From JBBITW01 sp037440525 (lineage in GTDB: Bacteria; Desulfobacterota; BSN033; UBA1163): a stretch of 30,397 bases of DNA. Below the pieces are notes generated by a model. The model did not search any database. It saw only the letters and a list, made by a program, of their open reading frames with translations, and was not told the origin of the DNA. Positions 7,357 through 15,769 of the stretch are shown in pieces. The position numbers were made by a program, and so were the translations under genes. How positions within the stretch are numbered: the first letter of the stretch is position 1; every line of letters begins with the position of its first letter. The stretch is taken from positions 1-30,397 of the forward strand of contig JBBITW010000020.1 in the NCBI GenBank assembly GCA_037440525.1. Reading direction: 5' to 3'.

Positions 7357-8847
7357 TCAGGTCTCAAGTTTTTTAAACCTTTTAGAAATAGTTGGGAAAA
7401 ATCCTGTGATCAATAATAGAATAGATATAATTAATAGAACAGCGCATATCGGACGCTTAAAAAAGATAAGGGGATCACCATAAATCAAGGATTGACGAAA
7501 TGCAATCTCCATCATCGGGCCAAGTACCATTGCCAGAAGAAAAGGTGCCCCCTCAAACTCAAATTTTCGCATCAAGTATCCAAAAACCCCGAAGATAATC
7601 ATTATCAGGACTTCATAGATATTGTTATTTATACTATAAACACCAAGAAAACAGAAAAGCAGGATCAATGGGAAGAGGATATTATAAGGAACCTTTAATA
7701 TCTTCACCCAGAGGCCAATCAATGGAAGATTTAGGATTAAAAGCATGCCATTTCCTATATACATGCTTGCAATTGTCCCCCAAAAGAGCTCGGGGTGTCT
7801 ACTGATAAGAAGGGGGCCGGGCTGGATTCCGTGAATAATGAATGCACCCAAGAGTACTGCCATGGAGACATTGGCTGGTATGCCCAGAGAGAGGAGTGTG
7901 ACCAGTGAACCTCCTGTAGCAGCGTTGTTTGCTGTTTCTGGTGCTGCCACACCTTCGATTACACCTGTGCCAAATCTTTCAGGATATCGGGATAGTCGTT
8001 TTTCAGTTGTATAAGCAAGAAATGTAGGAATAACAACCCCAGCCCCTGGTAAAATTCCAACAAAAAAACCTATGATAGACCCACGGATAATAGGCCATTT
8101 ACAGGTAACCCAGTCTTTAATTGTGGGAAGAAGGCTCCCGATCTTTTTAGAAAAAACCTCCTGTTTCACACTCTCTTCTATGTTTATCAAAACCTCACCA
8201 ATTCCAAATACCCCCATTGCAACTGGCACCAACCCCAACCCATCCATCAGGGTGATACTTCCCATCGTAAAACGTGTAATACCAGTGATAGGATCCTGAC
8301 CTATTGTTGAAACTGCAAGGCCTGCAACTGCCATAATCAATCCTTTTGTGAGAGACCCCATACAGAGGTAAGTGACCATGGTTAAACCAAAAAGCATAAG
8401 GGAAAAATATTCTGGAGGTCCAAACTTTAGGGCAAACCTCGCAAGTATGGGGGCAAGAAACATAAGGCCAATTATGCTCACCGTCCCACCAATAAAGGAG
8501 CCAAAAGCAGAAATGCCAAGGGCGGGACCAGCCCTACCCTGTCTTGCCATTTTATAACCATCTAAACACGTTATTATAGAGGATGCCTCTCCTGGTATAT
8601 TCACAAGGATTGAGGTAGTAGAACCACCATATTGAGCTCCATAATAGACCCCAGCAAGCATGATTATGGATGAAATCGGGTCCATTCCAAATGTGATTGG
8701 AAGAAGAAGGGAGATGGTTGCAACAGGCCCAATTCCTGGAAGCACACCGATCAGGGTCCCAATTAATACTCCCAAAAAACAGAATAAGAGGTTATTGAGG
8801 TTTGAGGCAACACTGAAGCCAAGAGCGAGATGATTAAGAATATCCAT
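7357..8847 (-). CDS. tctA: TctA large membrane subunit of the TTT transporter
   Basis: This 496-residue polytopic membrane protein is the permease of a tripartite tricarboxylate transporter. The family hallmarks are present: GxLIGxLPGIGPVATISLLLP (about 31-50), YGAQYGGSTTSILVNIPGE (69-87), and in the second half PGAGVVIPTFLAYTTEKRLSR followed by AAPETANNAATGGSLVTLLSLGIP. Length matches TctA (about 500). It starts three bases after the tctB stop (TAG TCT ATG), so its translation probably depends on tctB. With TctB and a TctC receptor it would import a carboxylic acid driven by the ion gradient. In some bacteria TTT systems carry citrate, tartrate or aromatic dicarboxylates. Confidence 0.95.
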   Translation of the reverse strand: MDILNHLALGFSVASNLNNLLFCFLGVLIGTLIGVLPGIGPVATISLLLPITFGMDPISSIIMLAGVYYGAQYGGSTTSILVNIPGEASSIITCLDGYKMARQGRAGPALGISAFGSFIGGTVSIIGLMFLAPILARFALKFGPPEYFSLMLFGLTMVTYLCMGSLTKGLIMAVAGLAVSTIGQDPITGITRFTMGSITLMDGLGLVPVAMGVFGIGEVLINIEESVKQEVFSKKIGSLLPTIKDWVTCKWPIIRGSIIGFFVGILPGAGVVIPTFLAYTTEKRLSRYPERFGTGVIEGVAAPETANNAATGGSLVTLLSLGIPANVSMAVLLGAFIIHGIQPGPLLISRHPELFWGTIASMYIGNGMLLILNLPLIGLWVKILKVPYNILFPLILLFCFLGVYSINNNIYEVLIMIIFGVFGYLMRKFEFEGAPFLLAMVLGPMMEIAFRQSLIYGDPLIFFKRPICAVLLIISILLLITGFFPTISKRFKKLET

Positions 8848-8850
8848 AGA

Positions 8851-9312
8851 CTAAACCCTGAGAAAGCCGCGGGGTAAAGGTTGTTTTAGTAATAAAACAA
8901 AGATAATATATATCCCCAGTGCAGAAAAAAAAGAAATGAGCAGTATCCTTTTCCAGCTCTTATGACCTGCCCCTATCATCAAAAGCATAATTAAAAGAAA
9001 GAAAGTAAATAGATACCCTATCCTTTCAAAGAAGAAAGTTGCAAGTATCAAAATCAAGACAGTATAGCCAACCTTTTTCCACCCACCACGCGTGAAAATA
9101 GGGGAGGATATCTCCTTAAGATCTAAATTCTTCTTAATCTTTCCAAACAATAGGTTGAGGGAAAGAAAGATTAAGAGAATTCCCAAGACCAATGGATAGA
9201 GGCCCGGGCCTGGTTGAGAAAAGCTTCCGATAGGATAACTAATCGCCCATATGGTGAGTAATATTCCCATTGCTAACCAAAATATTGAACTTATGAAATG
9301 GTTAAATTTCAC
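8851..9312 (-). CDS. tctB: TctB small membrane subunit of the TTT transporter
   Basis: This 153-residue protein has four predicted membrane spans: residues about 8-27, 38-56, 82-110 (two short segments) and 122-142. It carries the family's PGPGLYPLVLGILL signature at about residues 34-47. It sits immediately upstream of tctA, the standard arrangement. The start is GTG with AAAGGGG four to five bases before it. TctB is required with TctA for transport, but its exact role is not understood. It follows tctC copy 3 by 25 bases. Confidence 0.9.
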   Translation of the reverse strand: MKFNHFISSIFWLAMGILLTIWAISYPIGSFSQPGPGLYPLVLGILLIFLSLNLLFGKIKKNLDLKEISSPIFTRGGWKKVGYTVLILILATFFFERIGYLFTFFLLIMLLMIGAGHKSWKRILLISFFSALGIYIIFVLLLKQPLPRGFLRV

Positions 9313-9337
9313 TTATCCCCTTTCTTCTCCTAAAAAG

Positions 9338-10324
9338 TCATTTAACAATCCCCATATCCTTTAAGAGCCTCCCAAAGTACTCATAATTGTTTGCTACATA
9401 CTCCTCAAGTTGTTTACTGTTACGATAAATAATTGTCTGATGAAGCTCCTTCATCCCTTTTAAAAATGCAGGTTCCCTTATCCCCCTTGTAAATGCATCT
9501 TCAAGTTTTTTAGCAATCTCATCGGGGATTCCTCTTGGAGCAGTAACTGTAAACATCACTGGAACTGAAATATCATAACCAAGATCCTTTAATATAGGGA
9601 CTTCTGGATAATCATCGGAACGTTTTTCTCCAAGAATCAAAAGAAGCCTGGTATGCCCGGCCTCAACGAGTGGGAACTTAAAATCTCCGGCACTGAAATG
9701 GATATGTCCTCCGAGGAGAGCGGTTTGATACTCAGGGCTCGACTTAAATGGGATATGGGTTAACTGAACACCTTCCCTCTTTGCTATCTGTTCCATAATG
9801 AGATTCGATATGCTATTTGGTGCATTTGTTCCGTAGGTTAGTTTTTTGGGATTCTGCAGGGCATATGTAATAAGATCTTTGAAATTCTTAAAAGGGGAAT
9901 CTGCCTTAACTATAACCCCGAAATTTGGGGCGGAATATTGAATTATCTGTCTTAAATCCCTTACAGGATGATAAGGCAGTTTCTCCAAAAAAGGAAGGAT
10001 GAATAAAGGAGCTCCCCCAACGCTTTGGCCAATCGTATAACCATCAGGTTTAGCAGAGGCGATCGCTGAAACTCCGATCGTCCCTCCACCCCCCGGTTTA
10101 TTTATAACCACGAGAGGTTGACCCAGATATTTTTCAACCTCTCTCCCCAGAAGTCTGATTGCAACATCCCCGCTTCCCCCTGCAGAAAATGGATCAATAA
10201 ATGTAATCGGACGGCTTGGATATTTTGCAATATCAATATCCTGGGAGTATCCAGATAATACAAAAAAAGGTGTAAAGATAATAAAGGAAAAAGTAATAAT
10301 TAATCTATAGAAAAGTGCTCTCAT
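9338..10324 (-). CDS. TctC-family periplasmic solute receptor (copy 3)
   Basis: This is a TTT-family binding protein of 328 residues when started at the ATG at 10324. Another in-frame ATG at 10330 lies only two bases from the AGGAGG. The one at 10324 is eight bases away and is preferred. A signal peptide of about 25 residues precedes YPSRPITFIDPFSAGGSGD. NKPGGGGTIGVSAIASAKPD, LPYHPVRDLRQIIQYS, THIPFKSSPEYQTALLGGH and PILKDLGYDISVP follow. It heads the tctC-tctB-tctA order usual for this family, so it is the likely cognate receptor of the permease. The other two receptors may widen its substrate range. Confidence 0.92.
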   Translation of the reverse strand: MRALFYRLIITFSFIIFTPFFVLSGYSQDIDIAKYPSRPITFIDPFSAGGSGDVAIRLLGREVEKYLGQPLVVINKPGGGGTIGVSAIASAKPDGYTIGQSVGGAPLFILPFLEKLPYHPVRDLRQIIQYSAPNFGVIVKADSPFKNFKDLITYALQNPKKLTYGTNAPNSISNLIMEQIAKREGVQLTHIPFKSSPEYQTALLGGHIHFSAGDFKFPLVEAGHTRLLLILGEKRSDDYPEVPILKDLGYDISVPVMFTVTAPRGIPDEIAKKLEDAFTRGIREPAFLKGMKELHQTIIYRNSKQLEEYVANNYEYFGRLLKDMGIVK

Positions 10325-10349
10325 TCTCATTTCCTCCTCTATGATGTCT

Positions 10350-10499
10350 TTAGCTCAATGAAATTCTAACCTCTTTAAGTTTCATACGTTGAAGACAGAA
10401 TGGGCACATCACCTCTGCCTCCACAATCTTTTCAAAATAGATATCACAGTAAGATTCCTTCCCGCATCTTGAACATCTAAACCATATCTCCTTTGCCAT
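10350..10499 (-). CDS. Small zinc-ribbon protein, possible third subunit of the adjacent UbiD decarboxylase
   Basis: This 49-residue gene begins with ATG at 10499, with GGAGGTAGAGG directly before it, 13 bases after the stop of the upstream UbiD-family gene. It encodes two CxxC knuckles, FRCSRCGK (C9, C12) and MCPFCLQ (C32, C35), with an extra C18. This is a compact zinc-ribbon layout. Non-oxidative hydroxyarylate decarboxylases of the BsdBCD/VdcBCD type have, besides the UbiD-like C subunit, a small cysteine-knuckle D subunit encoded next to it. By position, size and motifs this is a good analogue, although shorter than the roughly 75-residue BsdD. Alternatives are a stand-alone rubredoxin-like or regulatory zinc ribbon. 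Confidence 0.75.
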   Translation of the reverse strand: MAKEIWFRCSRCGKESYCDIYFEKIVEAEVMCPFCLQRMKLKEVRISLS

Positions 10500-10512
10500 C
10501 CTCTACCTCCGT

Positions 10513-11937
10513 TTAACGCTCATTTGATGTGGGTGCTGATTTAATCTTATCAGGTTCAACAAAATCTGAAAGCCTAATACGTTCCATCACTTCCTCAGGG
10601 ATATAGAGCTTCTGTGAATAACGGGCAGGGGGAGCGGGTTTTGTGGCATCGATTCCTCCCTTTGTCATGATAACACCATCGATTGAGGGATCAAGTTTTG
10701 CTCCTCTACAACCAGGTATTACAACAAGATCTTTATCCCACTGACTTCTTGTAGCCACAGCCCATAAAACCCAGCGATCATCATAAATATTTATGTCCTC
10801 ATCAACAACAATAACATGCTTTGTCATCTCTGATGCTGTTAAGGCGGCCAGGATTGCCTCCTTTGGCTGACCATCATTAGTTTTTCGAATCTGAATATAG
10901 GCGTGAAATCGACCGCATCCAGAGACAGGGCAATAGACCCTTTGAACCTGAGGCACCACCTTTTTTACAATTGAATATATGGTTCCTTCCTCCTGTGTTC
11001 CACCAAAGTTATTATTCATCCCAACCATAAATGAATGATAAATCGCATCATTTCTGTAAGTAACTGCTGTCACATTTATTACAGGGCTCATCTGCTGGGG
11101 ACCAAAATATCTTGTATACTCTCCAAATGGTCCTTCTAAATCACGATTTCCTGGTTGAATAATCCCTTCTATGATGATCTCTGCATCCGCAGGGACAAGG
11201 AAGTCTTCACCAAGAGTCTCTGAAGGGACCAATCGAAGGGGTTCATCTGCCACTCCTCCTGCGGCCTCATAATGGCTTTCCGGATACCCCATTCTTGTCT
11301 GCGCCCCCATCAGGACAGCAGGATGGTGGCCTATCCAGTAAGCCACCTTCATGGCCTCCCCCCGTTCTTCATATTTTTTAAGATTTATCGAAGCATGTGT
11401 AAATGGTGTTAGAAGGGAACGAATCTCTCTTGGCCCTGCAACATATCCCCTATGGAGTGCTACGTTATCAATCCATGTTTCAGGGTCGTAGCATGTAAAC
11501 ATCCCTGCAGTAATATATGGACCGGGATCCATGCCATGGTGTTTGAGAATTGGAAACCTCAGGAGGTCTATCTTTTCTCCTTTAAGTATATTCTCCTTGC
11601 AAGGGGCTTCATCCTTCGAAATAATGATGGGTTTGATCTTGCACTCTTCTGCCCTCCTTCGCCACTCAATTGCCACATCTTCAAATGTTGAATTAATCGC
11701 ATAGGCCAATTTCCTTCTATCCCCCAAGACATTTATTACACATCTAAATTCTGACCTTTCACCCTTTGTTGTAATCACATTCTCGAATAAGATCAATGGA
11801 AACTTATTCATATCCTCAAAATGCTGGGCAATGGCCGAACATTCATAAACAACACTGAGTTCTTTTTCAATTGTAATAAAGTCTTCAGGATGCTCCTTCC
11901 CATAACTTGAAAGAAAAATCCTCAGGTCTTTTGGCAT
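10513..11937 (-). CDS. UbiD-family prenyl-FMN-dependent decarboxylase (copy 1)
   Basis: This is a 474-residue member of the UbiD family, (de)carboxylases that use prenylated FMN. The signature EGPFGEYTRYFGP (E268 and E273) corresponds to the catalytic glutamates of the family. R163 in LHRGYV is the likely partner arginine, and GGVADEPLRLVP and VVDEDINIYD are further family blocks. The ATG at 11937 is chosen because AAGGAG precedes it. The open frame extends upstream but would overlap the binding-protein gene and has no ribosome binding site. It is followed after 13 bases by the zinc-ribbon gene, as in BsdC-BsdD pairs. The substrate is probably an aromatic acid or aromatic acyl-CoA. The direction of reaction cannot be read from sequence. 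Confidence 0.9.
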   Translation of the reverse strand: MPKDLRIFLSSYGKEHPEDFITIEKELSVVYECSAIAQHFEDMNKFPLILFENVITTKGERSEFRCVINVLGDRRKLAYAINSTFEDVAIEWRRRAEECKIKPIIISKDEAPCKENILKGEKIDLLRFPILKHHGMDPGPYITAGMFTCYDPETWIDNVALHRGYVAGPREIRSLLTPFTHASINLKKYEERGEAMKVAYWIGHHPAVLMGAQTRMGYPESHYEAAGGVADEPLRLVPSETLGEDFLVPADAEIIIEGIIQPGNRDLEGPFGEYTRYFGPQQMSPVINVTAVTYRNDAIYHSFMVGMNNNFGGTQEEGTIYSIVKKVVPQVQRVYCPVSGCGRFHAYIQIRKTNDGQPKEAILAALTASEMTKHVIVVDEDINIYDDRWVLWAVATRSQWDKDLVVIPGCRGAKLDPSIDGVIMTKGGIDATKPAPPARYSQKLYIPEEVMERIRLSDFVEPDKIKSAPTSNER

Positions 11938-11990
11938 TTCCTTCTCCTTGCTCCATCTCCTCATTGATAAATTATTTATCTTTTCATTAT

Positions 11991-13238
11991 CTAACGGTCC
12001 TTCCATGCTGGTATGGGATATGCGAGAGGTGCAGAAGCCTGATCCTTTGGCCATACCAGTTCATCCTTACCACCCTGCCACTGGGACATCGTCCGCACAT
12101 ATTTCCCCTCTCCTCTGCCATTTGGTTTAAATTTCATAGGCCCCATAATGGTCATCATATTTGTTGAGGCGATTGCATCTCTTAGCTTGTCCCTATCAAT
12201 GGTTCCTGCCCTTTCGAGTGCATCGGCTAAAACCTGAACACAAACATAGGCAGAACCAGCAGGGGGTTCAGGCAGATTACCATAGGCTGATTTATAATCG
12301 AGATTAAACTTTTCAACTCCTGGTAGCTTAAGATGATTATCCCAGCCTCCTGAATGACAGATGTAATCTCCGTCTTTTCCCAAATTTTTTGTCCACATGA
12401 TTACATCTGCAGCCCTCATTATATATGCAAACTTAGGTGACCAATCAAGCTCTTTCATCTGCTTAACAATGGTTATTCCCTGAGGAGGTGCTGGATTTGT
12501 GTATAGTGCCTCTGCCCCATCAGATTTGGCCTTAATAATAAGGGATGAGAAATCTGTTGCACCCATAGCATATTTCTCATGGGTAACAATCTTATAACCC
12601 CTCTTTTCTCCAAATTCCCTGAGATACCTTCCTGTCGCAACACCCCACTCCTCCTGAATCTCAAAAAAGGCAATCTTTCCTGGCCTCTGATCTTTTGGAA
12701 TGGAATCGAGGACATCTAAGAAAGTTATTACTTGATCCTGCTCGCTCATAAAAGGGGTAAATGAGTATTTATAGCCTTTCTCAAACTCTGCAGTGCTACC
12801 AATGGTTGTAACGATTATCGGAATGCGATATTTTTCTGCAATTGCGAGCTGGGGAATGATGAGATGAGCTGCAAAACCTCCAAGGAAGACATCCACCCTA
12901 TCAACGGAGTAGAGTTTTTCCATACGGCTTATAACCTTTTTGGGGTCTGATTCATTATCCACATAGATTATCTCCAGGGGTATCTTCTTATTAAATTCCT
13001 TTATATATACACCACCTGTCTGATTGATATGCTTTATTCCTATATCATATCCCTGTTTGATCCACTTTCCACCTGCTGCCATAGCCCCTGTGACAGAATT
13101 GACAACCCCTATCTTGATAGTGGCTGGAGAAGGCCTACCCTGAGCATAGGCTTGAAAGATTCCAGCAAGAATAAAAATTGTCAAAAAAAAGAAAGATACC
13201 TTCCCTAAAAACCCAATCAATGATCTTCTCTCTTCCAT
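11991..13238 (-). CDS. Liv-type ABC transporter substrate-binding protein (copy 1)
   Basis: This is a 415-residue periplasmic type-I binding protein of the branched-chain amino acid/amide/aromatic family (LivK-like). The ATG at 13238 has AAAGGAGG six bases upstream, and the longer frame from 13280 is not needed. A signal peptide covers about residues 1-33 (ending AYAQG). IKIGVVNSVTGAMAAGGKWIKQGYDIGIKHIN is the canonical first lobe, and VDVFLGGFAAHLIIPQLAIAEKYRIPII the second block. It lies between the CoA ligase and UbiD genes rather than with its permease, but is presumably the receptor of the LivGFHM set at 15770-19027, which lacks one. In this context an aromatic acid ligand is more likely than an amino acid. 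Confidence 0.9.
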   Translation of the reverse strand: MEERRSLIGFLGKVSFFFLTIFILAGIFQAYAQGRPSPATIKIGVVNSVTGAMAAGGKWIKQGYDIGIKHINQTGGVYIKEFNKKIPLEIIYVDNESDPKKVISRMEKLYSVDRVDVFLGGFAAHLIIPQLAIAEKYRIPIIVTTIGSTAEFEKGYKYSFTPFMSEQDQVITFLDVLDSIPKDQRPGKIAFFEIQEEWGVATGRYLREFGEKRGYKIVTHEKYAMGATDFSSLIIKAKSDGAEALYTNPAPPQGITIVKQMKELDWSPKFAYIMRAADVIMWTKNLGKDGDYICHSGGWDNHLKLPGVEKFNLDYKSAYGNLPEPPAGSAYVCVQVLADALERAGTIDRDKLRDAIASTNMMTIMGPMKFKPNGRGEGKYVRTMSQWQGGKDELVWPKDQASAPLAYPIPAWKDR

Positions 13239-13280
13239 AAGATTCCTCCTTTCATTATTTATTGATTTTTCCTCAATCAC

Positions 13281-14864
13281 TTAAGGGCTTAGTTCCTTTT
13301 CTCTCAGATAACGCCGATCAATCTTTCCCTGTCCTGTCTTTGGAAGCTCTGAGAGGAATTCTATTGTCCGTGGATATTTATGTGGAGCAAGCTTCTCCTT
13401 ACAGAATAAGACAATTTCATTCTTCAACTCCTCAGATCCATCTATGCCTTCGTTCAATACCACATAGGCCTTTGTCTTTACCAAACCATCCTTATCAGGT
13501 ATACCAAGGACTGCACACTCCTTAACCTTTTGATGTTTTTGAATATGCGTCTCCATCTCAAAGGGGGAAATCCATACTCCACTTACCTTGATTAAATCGT
13601 CTCCTCGACCCACATAATAAAAATTTTCATCCTTATCCTGACGGAATATATCCCCTGTATTTAGCCAATCGCTTCCAAGGAAGGTGCGTTTCGATTTTTC
13701 GTGGTCGAGATAATATCCCGTCCCAACTGCATCTGAACGAATCCAGAGTAAACCTTGTTCTCCAACAGGAACCTCCTTTCCCTCCTCATCCACAATCTTT
13801 GCCTCCACATAGGGGGCAACCTTACCAACACTTCCAGGCACCTTTTTGCCAGGTGGATTTACGATATAACCTAAATAGGATTCTGCAGATCCTATTGGTT
13901 CCACTACATCAACACCAAAGGTCTCCTTCCATTCACGGTAGAGTTGTTCTGAGAGGGCTTCTCCAGAAGAGAAATTTATTCTAAGAGAACTGATGTCTTC
14001 GCGTTCATCCTCGGGTGTCTGAAGCATTGCCCTCATCATTGTAGGGACATTGACAAGCAAAGTGGCCTTATGTCTCTTAACAAGTTTGAATAGAATCTGT
14101 GGTGTTGTTCTCTCCGGAAACAGTATAGCCGCCCCACCAGCCTTCATATTCCAGAGGAGATGTTCGTGTGCATAATGGAAAAATAGCTTTGGGGCACATA
14201 CAATTATATCATTCTCATTAAAATTGACAATCTGCTGGAAGGATTCAAAAGAATATATAAAATCATGGTGCATATGTGGAACAGCCTTGGGCTTTCCTGT
14301 TGTTCCTCCTGACCATGTCCATACAGCAATATCATCCTTTGAAGTGGGTTCAGCCTCAAGCTCATCACTGGCAGATCGAAGCATACTGTTTAAATCATGC
14401 TCCCCTTCTTTAAGCTTAGATGGAGAGGCACTTTTTACAAGAAAGATTACAGGATATCGTGTATACTTCTTTCCTTCCCTAACGCGATCCAGTGTTGTAT
14501 CATCCACAACGACCACCTTTGGCCTTACATAATTCAAAAAATATCCATAATCCTCAGGCAACAGGTAGCTATAGGCATGGGTTGCTACAGCACCAATCTT
14601 CATTGCGCCCAACCAGCAAGAAAGCCATTCAGGTGAGTCCTGAAGTATCACCATCACCCTTTGATCCCTTTCAACCCCAATCTCCTTTAAGACATTTCCT
14701 GCCTTATTGGTCAATGAAAATAGATCATTAAAGGTGTAGCTCTCTCCCTGGAAATAGATTGAAATCCGCTCACCTCTTCCTGCCTTTATATTTTCATCAA
14801 TAATATAAGTAGCCATATTGAGCTCTTGTGGTAATTGGAGAATTTGATAAGTCCCTGAACTCAT
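13281..14864 (-). CDS. Benzoate-CoA-ligase-like AMP-forming acyl-CoA synthetase
   Basis: This 527-residue ANL-superfamily enzyme activates a carboxylic acid to its CoA thioester via an acyl-adenylate. The phosphate loop is TWSGGTTGKPKAVPH (183-197). The adenylate region includes GSAES (325-329) and TGD (403-405). The hinge is GRGDDLIKVSG (419-429). The catalytic lysine is K514 in TGQGK. The block APKLFFHYAHEHLLWNMKAGGAAILFPERTTP is typical of the benzoate/4-hydroxybenzoate-CoA ligase subfamily, where it lines the aromatic pocket. AAGGAGG precedes the ATG. It is the only activating enzyme in the locus and so points to a CoA-thioester pathway for an aromatic acid. The exact substrate is not determinable. 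Confidence 0.9.
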   Translation of the reverse strand: MSSGTYQILQLPQELNMATYIIDENIKAGRGERISIYFQGESYTFNDLFSLTNKAGNVLKEIGVERDQRVMVILQDSPEWLSCWLGAMKIGAVATHAYSYLLPEDYGYFLNYVRPKVVVVDDTTLDRVREGKKYTRYPVIFLVKSASPSKLKEGEHDLNSMLRSASDELEAEPTSKDDIAVWTWSGGTTGKPKAVPHMHHDFIYSFESFQQIVNFNENDIIVCAPKLFFHYAHEHLLWNMKAGGAAILFPERTTPQILFKLVKRHKATLLVNVPTMMRAMLQTPEDEREDISSLRINFSSGEALSEQLYREWKETFGVDVVEPIGSAESYLGYIVNPPGKKVPGSVGKVAPYVEAKIVDEEGKEVPVGEQGLLWIRSDAVGTGYYLDHEKSKRTFLGSDWLNTGDIFRQDKDENFYYVGRGDDLIKVSGVWISPFEMETHIQKHQKVKECAVLGIPDKDGLVKTKAYVVLNEGIDGSEELKNEIVLFCKEKLAPHKYPRTIEFLSELPKTGQGKIDRRYLREKELSP

Positions 14865-14926
14865 AGCTTTACCTCCTTCATCTCTAATCTCCTTTTATTT
14901 CAATAAAGATCCCCTAAACTTAAAAA

Positions 14927-15520
14927 TCAGAAAAACCTTATCATATCAGATCTGGTTACTTTTACATTATAGTTATATGCAGGAGAAAGCATCTGGGTCT
15001 CAAGCATCTTCTGCCCCTCAGGCCAGCCTGCACAACAATCTATCGGAATGATGACATTATAGTGTCTTACATGAAAACCAATGACAGCATGATAGACACA
15101 GACATCAGCTGCCACCCCAACAACGATAACGGTATGTGTCTCTGGCAAAATCGACATCTTCTCAAGAAGATCATCCATCCGAGTTCTGTAGAAGCAATCG
15201 TGCGTGTTTTTCTCAATAACTGGCTCTCCTGCCCTTGGTGAAAGCTCCTCAATAAATTCCGAACCCCATGTCCCTTTTAATATAAAAGGAAAATGTCCAA
15301 AACGCACAAATTCAGGGGAATTCTCATAACGAACTGATTGAACAAATATCACCTTTACACCGGCTTCACGACATCTCTCAAGGAGGAGTCTTGCCCTTGG
15401 AATAACTTCATCAATCCCTTCTGGATGATAGAGCTTACCTCCAGGCTTACAGAAATCATTTTCCATATCCACAATTACCAATGCAGTATAACTCGGGTCT
15501 AATTTTATATCACTATGCAT
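14927..15520 (-). CDS. Isochorismatase-fold cysteine hydrolase
   Basis: This 197-residue protein has the cysteine-hydrolase triad D18 (IVDMENDF), K104 (IEKNTHDCF) and C141 (GVAADVCVYHA). It also has the cis-peptide-type GVAADVC loop of the nicotinamidase/isochorismatase family. Relatives hydrolyse amides such as nicotinamide, maleamate, N-carbamoylsarcosine and ureidoacrylate. In this locus an amide or ureide intermediate from a nitrogen-containing ring is conceivable but unproven. The ATG has no convincing ribosome binding site. It lies only about seven bases from the edge of an inverted-repeat element, so its expression signals may have been altered by that element. The CoA ligase follows after 62 bases. 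Confidence 0.85.
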   Translation of the reverse strand: MHSDIKLDPSYTALVIVDMENDFCKPGGKLYHPEGIDEVIPRARLLLERCREAGVKVIFVQSVRYENSPEFVRFGHFPFILKGTWGSEFIEELSPRAGEPVIEKNTHDCFYRTRMDDLLEKMSILPETHTVIVVGVAADVCVYHAVIGFHVRHYNVIIPIDCCAGWPEGQKMLETQMLSPAYNYNVKVTRSDMIRFF

Positions 15521-15526
15521 AAAAGT

Positions 15527-15750
15527 ATGATTTCTGAAAAAGTATTAAAAACGAATTTTTGGACTGGGGAGGTGGGGTGAAAAAGCCTTCGCGCGGATAC
15601 CGATAATAATATGGCACCATTGATTAATACCCTGAAAACGCTTGATTTTCTTTGAGGCGATTGTAAGTAATCTTCCTCCTTAATGTCCGCATTCGAAGGG
15701 TTTGGAACTCTACCTCCCCAGTCATTCCAGGACTTTTTTAGAGTTCTAAA
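15527..15750. repeat. Inverted-repeat element, copy 2 (about 224 bp)
   Basis: The two ends are imperfect inverted copies. GACTGGGGAGGT at 15562-15573 matches exactly, in reverse complement, ACCTCCCCAGTC at 15712-15723. Symmetry continues outward (TCTGAAAAAGT versus CTCTAAAAAAGT) and inward to CCTTCG/CGAAGG. The roughly 60-base arms flank an unrelated centre. It fills the gap between LivM and the isochorismatase-like gene. As RNA it would fold into a long hairpin that could end or process the upstream message. No transposase is encoded. It is homologous to the repeats at 188-256 and 25336-25452. Confidence 0.7.
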
Positions 15751-15769
15751 AGTATTCCTCCATCGATTA

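Noticed and set aside
11938..12054. Longer N-terminus for UbiD copy 1
   Set aside because: The extension would overlap the end of the binding-protein gene, has no ribosome binding site and does not match the family N-terminus. The ATG at 11937 has AAGGAG.
15624..15692. 22-codon minus-strand frame inside the inverted-repeat element
   Set aside because: It lies within the repeat, has no proper ribosome binding site before its ATG, and is too short to support. The internal AGGAGG falls inside the frame.
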